The position numbers and the translations under genes are program-made. Of a stretch of DNA of 9,413 nucleotides, positions 6,362-9,413 are shown piece by piece. The notes beneath the pieces were generated by a model, which was given only the letters and a program-made list of their open reading frames with translations, was not told the origin of the DNA and did no database searches. Location: contig CAYPTI010000073.1 of the NCBI GenBank assembly GCA_964413525.1, positions 1-9,413 on the forward strand, read 5' to 3'. Every line of letters starts with the position of its first letter. The stretch's first letter is position 1. The stretch is from CAYPTI01 sp964413525 [NCBI: uncultured bacterium]. Its GTDB lineage: Bacteria; T1Sed10-126.

Positions 6362-8154
6362 GCCCCCAATCCGAGCAATCAACATCATACCGACAGCAAC
6401 ACTGTTTGGAGACCGTCGAGTTTGCCCCCGGGGAGGAGGTCCGGCTCGCCGGCTGGGTGGACGCCCGGCGGGACCACGGCGGGGTGATCTTCGTGGATCT
6501 TCGGGACCGGACCGGTCTGGTCCAGCTCGTTTTTGATCCCGAGTTCGACTCCTCCGCCCACGATCGGGCGGGAGACCTGCGGGACGAGTACGTGATTTCC
6601 GTCACCGGCGAAGTCCGGAAGCGTTCCGAGGAAACCAGGAACCCCGATCTGGAGACTGGGGATCGGGAAGTGTTCGTAGGGGAATTGACCGTGTTGAACG
6701 AGGCCAAAACGCCACCCTTCCCGATGGACGAGGCGGACCAGACCCGGGAGTCGCTGCGGCTCGAACACCGGTACCTGGACCTCCGGAGGGAGGAGTTACG
6801 GTCCGGGTTTGTCAAACGACATCAGGTCGCCCAGGCGGCCCGCCGGTTTCTGGACGACCACGATTTCCTGGAAGTTGAGACCCCGGTCCTCACGCGGTCC
6901 ACTCCCGAGGGAGCCCGGGATTACGTCGTTCCCAGTCGAGTTCACCCGGGAGAATTTTACGCCCTGCCTCAGTCCCCCCAGCTGTTCAAACAAATTTTGA
7001 TGTGCGGGGGATTCGAACGGTACTTTCAGCTGGTGAAGTGTTTCCGGGACGAGGATCTTCGGGCCGACCGGCAACCGGAATTCACCCAGCTCGACATGGA
7101 ACTCAGTTTTGTCGGGGAAGAGGACATCTACCGGATTTGTGAACCGCTCGTCCAGACGATGCTGCGGGCGGCCGATTACCCCGTTCCGGAGGCCCCGTTT
7201 GATCGGATGACCTACGACGAGGCCATGGAACGCTACGGGACGGATCGACCCGACACCCGGAACCCCCTCCGGATTCATACGGTCACGGAGGTCTTTCGCG
7301 GCACGGAGTTCGGGGTCTTCGCGGGGGCCATTGAATCGGGAGGAGCGATCCGAACCCTTGTGGTTCCCGAGGGGGCGGACTGGAGCCGTTCCCGGTTTGA
7401 CGAGTACACCGACGAGGCCCAATCCATGGGGGCCCAGGGTCTGGCCTGGATCAAGCTCAACGGACCGGACGACTGGCAGTCTCCGATCGTGAAGTTTTTC
7501 TCCGAGGAGGAGAAGCAGGGACTGCTGGAGGAGACCGGAGCCGGGGCCGGGGACTGTCTGCTGTTTATGGCGGATCAACGCCGGGTGGCCGATCGGGTAC
7601 TGTCCAACCTCCGGAACCGGATCGGCGAGGAAGACGACCGGCTGGCCGACCGCGACGATTTCGTCTGGATTACGGAGTTTCCGTTGCTTGAATACGATGA
7701 GGAGGAGGGACGGAACGTGGCCATGCACCATCCCTTCACGGCGCCGCGGGAGGACGACCTGAAGCATCTTCCGGACGACCCGGAACGGGCCCGGGCCCGG
7801 GCCTACGACCTGGTCTGGAACGGAGTGGAGATCGGCGGCGGTAGCATTCGAAACCACACCCTCGAGCAGCAGAACCTCCTGTTCGAGACCCTGGGCATCC
7901 CCCGGGAGGAGGCCCGTTCGAAATTCGGGTTCCTGCTTGACGCTCTCGAGTACGGCGCACCACCCCACGGAGGCATCGCCTTCGGGTTTGATCGCCTGTT
8001 AATGTTACTTACGGGGTCGTCTTCCATCCGTGACGTCATTGCCTTCCCCAAGACTCAGAACGCGTCCGATCCCCTGACCGGTGCTCCGAAACCGTTGAGT
8101 CGGGGACAGCTCGACGAACTCCACCTCGAGGTCCGGGAGCCGGACGAGTCCTGA
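6358..8154 (+). CDS. aspS: Aspartyl-tRNA synthetase, bacterial type
   Basis: Class IIb synthetase that charges tRNAAsp with aspartate. Its 598 residues match the bacterial type (E. coli 590). Domain order: N-terminal OB-fold anticodon-binding domain (about 14-115), class II core (about 130-565) with motif 1 around 173-189, the aspartate-site QSPQ (205-208) and motif 2 FRDED (229-233), a bacterial GAD-type insert (about 290-415), then motif 3 GFDR (543-546). His40 in the OB-fold loop RRDHGG is the residue found in some AspRS that also charge tRNAAsn, so the enzyme could be non-discriminating; this is a guess from one position. The ATG overlaps the hisS stop by 4 bases. The protein is very acidic (about 116 Asp/Glu, 58 Arg, 12 Lys). 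phoH follows after 28 bases. Confidence 0.97.
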   Translation: MSPQSEQSTSYRQQHCLETVEFAPGEEVRLAGWVDARRDHGGVIFVDLRDRTGLVQLVFDPEFDSSAHDRAGDLRDEYVISVTGEVRKRSEETRNPDLETGDREVFVGELTVLNEAKTPPFPMDEADQTRESLRLEHRYLDLRREELRSGFVKRHQVAQAARRFLDDHDFLEVETPVLTRSTPEGARDYVVPSRVHPGEFYALPQSPQLFKQILMCGGFERYFQLVKCFRDEDLRADRQPEFTQLDMELSFVGEEDIYRICEPLVQTMLRAADYPVPEAPFDRMTYDEAMERYGTDRPDTRNPLRIHTVTEVFRGTEFGVFAGAIESGGAIRTLVVPEGADWSRSRFDEYTDEAQSMGAQGLAWIKLNGPDDWQSPIVKFFSEEEKQGLLEETGAGAGDCLLFMADQRRVADRVLSNLRNRIGEEDDRLADRDDFVWITEFPLLEYDEEEGRNVAMHHPFTAPREDDLKHLPDDPERARARAYDLVWNGVEIGGGSIRNHTLEQQNLLFETLGIPREEARSKFGFLLDALEYGAPPHGGIAFGFDRLLMLLTGSSSIRDVIAFPKTQNASDPLTGAPKPLSRGQLDELHLEVREPDES

Positions 8155-8182
8155 GTCGAGCGTGCGACGGAGGTTGGAAGGG

Positions 8183-9124
8183 ATGAACGAAGAAATTCAG
8201 CTCCAGGACGAGGACGAAATGCTCTCGGTGTGCGGGAGCCTGGATGAAAATTTGAGTTTCCTGGAAGACGAACTGGGGATCACCATCATTCCGCGGGGCA
8301 ACCGTCTGGTCCTCAGCGGGGCTCCCCGCCAGGTCAGGACGGGCCGGGATTTGCTGGAGGATTACCTGGAGGTCTACCGCGAGAACAACCAGGATACGTC
8401 GGTGCAGGATTTCGCCAGGGCGTGGATGAAGGACAGTCGGGAGTCCCGGGAGATGGCCGAGGACCGGATCTTGGTCTCTCGGTCGGGAACGGCCGTTAAA
8501 CCGCGTACGGTGAACCAGAAGAAATACGTGGAAGCGATCCGGAACAACGACATCACCTTTGTCATCGGTCCGGCCGGGACGGGCAAGACGTACCTGGCCA
8601 TGGCGATGGCGCTCTCCTACCTCAACCGGGATCGAGTGTCCCGCATCATCCTCGCCCGACCGGCGGTGGAAGCCGGGGAAAGCCTGGGGTTTTTGCCGGG
8701 GGATCTGCAGGAAAAAGTGAACCCGTATCTCCGACCGCTGTACGACGCGATCTACAACCTTATGGACATTGAGACCTGCGATCGGATGCTTGAGGACGGA
8801 ACCATTGAGATCGCGCCCCTCGCCTTCATGCGGGGAAGAACCCTGGCGGATTCCTTCGTGATCCTGGACGAAGCCCAGAACACGACCTCCGCCCAGATGA
8901 AGATGTTTCTCACCCGGTTCGGCCGCAATTCGAAGGCCGTGATCACCGGGGACATCACGCAGTCCGACCTGGCCCGAAGCGAGACCAGCGGCCTTGTGCA
9001 GGCGTCCCAGATCCTTCCCGGAACCGAGGGGATTGCGTTTATTGAATTCACCGAAGAGGACGTGGTTCGCCATTCCATCGTGCAGCGGATCATCGAAGCC
9101 TACGATAGCCTTGATTCCTCCTGA
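8183..9124 (+). CDS. phoH: PhoH-family P-loop ATPase
   Basis: Cytoplasmic ATPase of the PhoH (PhoL/YbeZ-like) family, linked in other bacteria to RNA metabolism and ribosome-related processes together with YbeY; its exact reaction is unsettled. 313 residues. The N-terminal part (about 15-85) is the small domain typical of PhoH-like proteins (SLDENLSFLEDELGITIIPRG). The ATPase domain has Walker A GPAGTGKT (129-136), the family block RPAVEAGESLGFLPGD (159-174), Walker B VILDEAQNTT (226-235) and the sensor stretch ITGDITQSDL (254-263). The ATG at 8183 is preferred over an in-frame GTG at 8162 because GGAGG (8169-8173) sits 9 bases before it and would fall inside the longer reading. It lies 28 bases after aspS and 8 bases before pgpH, consistent with one operon. 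Confidence 0.95.
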   Translation: MNEEIQLQDEDEMLSVCGSLDENLSFLEDELGITIIPRGNRLVLSGAPRQVRTGRDLLEDYLEVYRENNQDTSVQDFARAWMKDSRESREMAEDRILVSRSGTAVKPRTVNQKKYVEAIRNNDITFVIGPAGTGKTYLAMAMALSYLNRDRVSRIILARPAVEAGESLGFLPGDLQEKVNPYLRPLYDAIYNLMDIETCDRMLEDGTIEIAPLAFMRGRTLADSFVILDEAQNTTSAQMKMFLTRFGRNSKAVITGDITQSDLARSETSGLVQASQILPGTEGIAFIEFTEEDVVRHSIVQRIIEAYDSLDSS

Positions 9125-9132
9125 GCGTTTCC

Positions 9133-9413
9133 ATGCCGGTTGAACCGGGTGGTGAGAGCCGGAAGGAATCCATCCAGCAGGCACGGCGAAGGCGTATCCT
9201 CCTTCTTGCGCTGGCCTTCCTTCTCCTTTCCGTCGGTCTGATCACGGTCTTCGCCCCGGACCGCTACGACCTGCAGTCCCTGGAAGCCGGGGAGGTCAGC
9301 CCGGTGACATACGTCGCCGAGGAACGGTACGAGCTGGTGGACGAGCCGGCCTGGGAGGAACGAAAACGGCAGGCCGTGCAGGACCTTCGACCCCGGATTA
9401 CGGTCGACGTCGC
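9133..9413 (+). CDS. pgpH: PgpH/YqfF-type 7TM-HD protein, N-terminus only
   Basis: Only the first 93 residues lie in the window. A short cytoplasmic tail with a basic cluster (ARRRR, 17-21) precedes one hydrophobic helix (22-41), then an extracytoplasmic segment starts with SLEAGEVSPVTYVAEERYELVD, which resembles the region after the first helix in 7TM receptors with an HD phosphohydrolase domain. In known members (Listeria PgpH, Bacillus YqfF) the C-terminal HD domain hydrolyses cyclic di-AMP; that part is not visible here. The assignment leans on the position directly after phoH, since phoH-pgpH-ybeY is a recurrent gene order. The ATG at 9133 is the first start after an in-frame stop (9112-9114); its ribosome binding site is weak, suggesting coupling to phoH, which ends 8 bases earlier. 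Confidence 0.75.
   Translation, partial: MPVEPGGESRKESIQQARRRRILLLALAFLLLSVGLITVFAPDRYDLQSLEAGEVSPVTYVAEERYELVDEPAWEERKRQAVQDLRPRITVDV

Noticed and set aside
6796-7968. Long open frame (390 codons) on the minus strand opposite aspS
   Set aside because: Shadow of the AspRS coding sequence; no domain pattern and no ribosome binding site worth noting.
8036-9184. Long open frame (382 codons) on the minus strand opposite phoH
   Set aside because: Antisense to a secure PhoH gene with all motifs. Its translation is rich in Arg/His/Gly/Pro without any recognisable domain, as expected for a shadow frame in GC-rich DNA.

Overview
This window is a GC-rich stretch of bacterial chromosome, almost entirely housekeeping genes and tightly packed. 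It looks like a bacterium with a conventional peptidoglycan wall: it has formyl-Met initiation (fmt), a secreted lytic transglycosylase, a CvpA-type inner-membrane protein, and the phoH-pgpH pair. The phylum cannot be fixed from the sequence alone. The proteins are unusually acidic and lysine-poor: the AspRS has about 116 Asp/Glu against 12 Lys in 598 residues, and the HisRS body has only 3 Lys in 430. That combines high GC with a composition seen in salt-adapted organisms, but salt adaptation is an inference.

Layout. Positions 1-858 hold the 3' part of fmt (5' end outside the window). A GTG-started CvpA-family membrane protein follows at 952-1452. Converging on it from the minus strand is a secreted lytic transglycosylase (1524-2585), which appears to carry two SLT-like repeats, the first probably degenerate. 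Its start faces a 389-base intergenic region (2586-2974) with two back-to-back candidate promoters sharing the same -35 hexamer (TTGGTA). The plus-strand promoter leads into a cytoplasmic TPR protein (2975-3697), followed by metK (3774-4949).

A second block, all on the plus strand, begins with hisS. It most likely starts at a rare CTG codon (5045), because the conserved N-terminal strand of HisRS lies upstream of the first ATG. hisS overlaps aspS by 4 bases (6358-6361). phoH follows at 8183-9124, and 8 bases later the 5' end of a PgpH/YqfF-type 7TM-HD protein, cut by the window edge.

Together these genes serve translation (fMet-tRNA, His-tRNA, Asp-tRNA), S-adenosylmethionine supply, cell-wall turnover, and the RNA-metabolism/c-di-AMP neighbourhood known from phoH-pgpH-ybeY clusters. 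I see no mobile element, CRISPR array, tRNA, rRNA or defence island, and no convincing new multi-gene system. The points most worth a second look are the duplicated transglycosylase domain, the CTG start of hisS, and the divergent promoter region with a structured leader.
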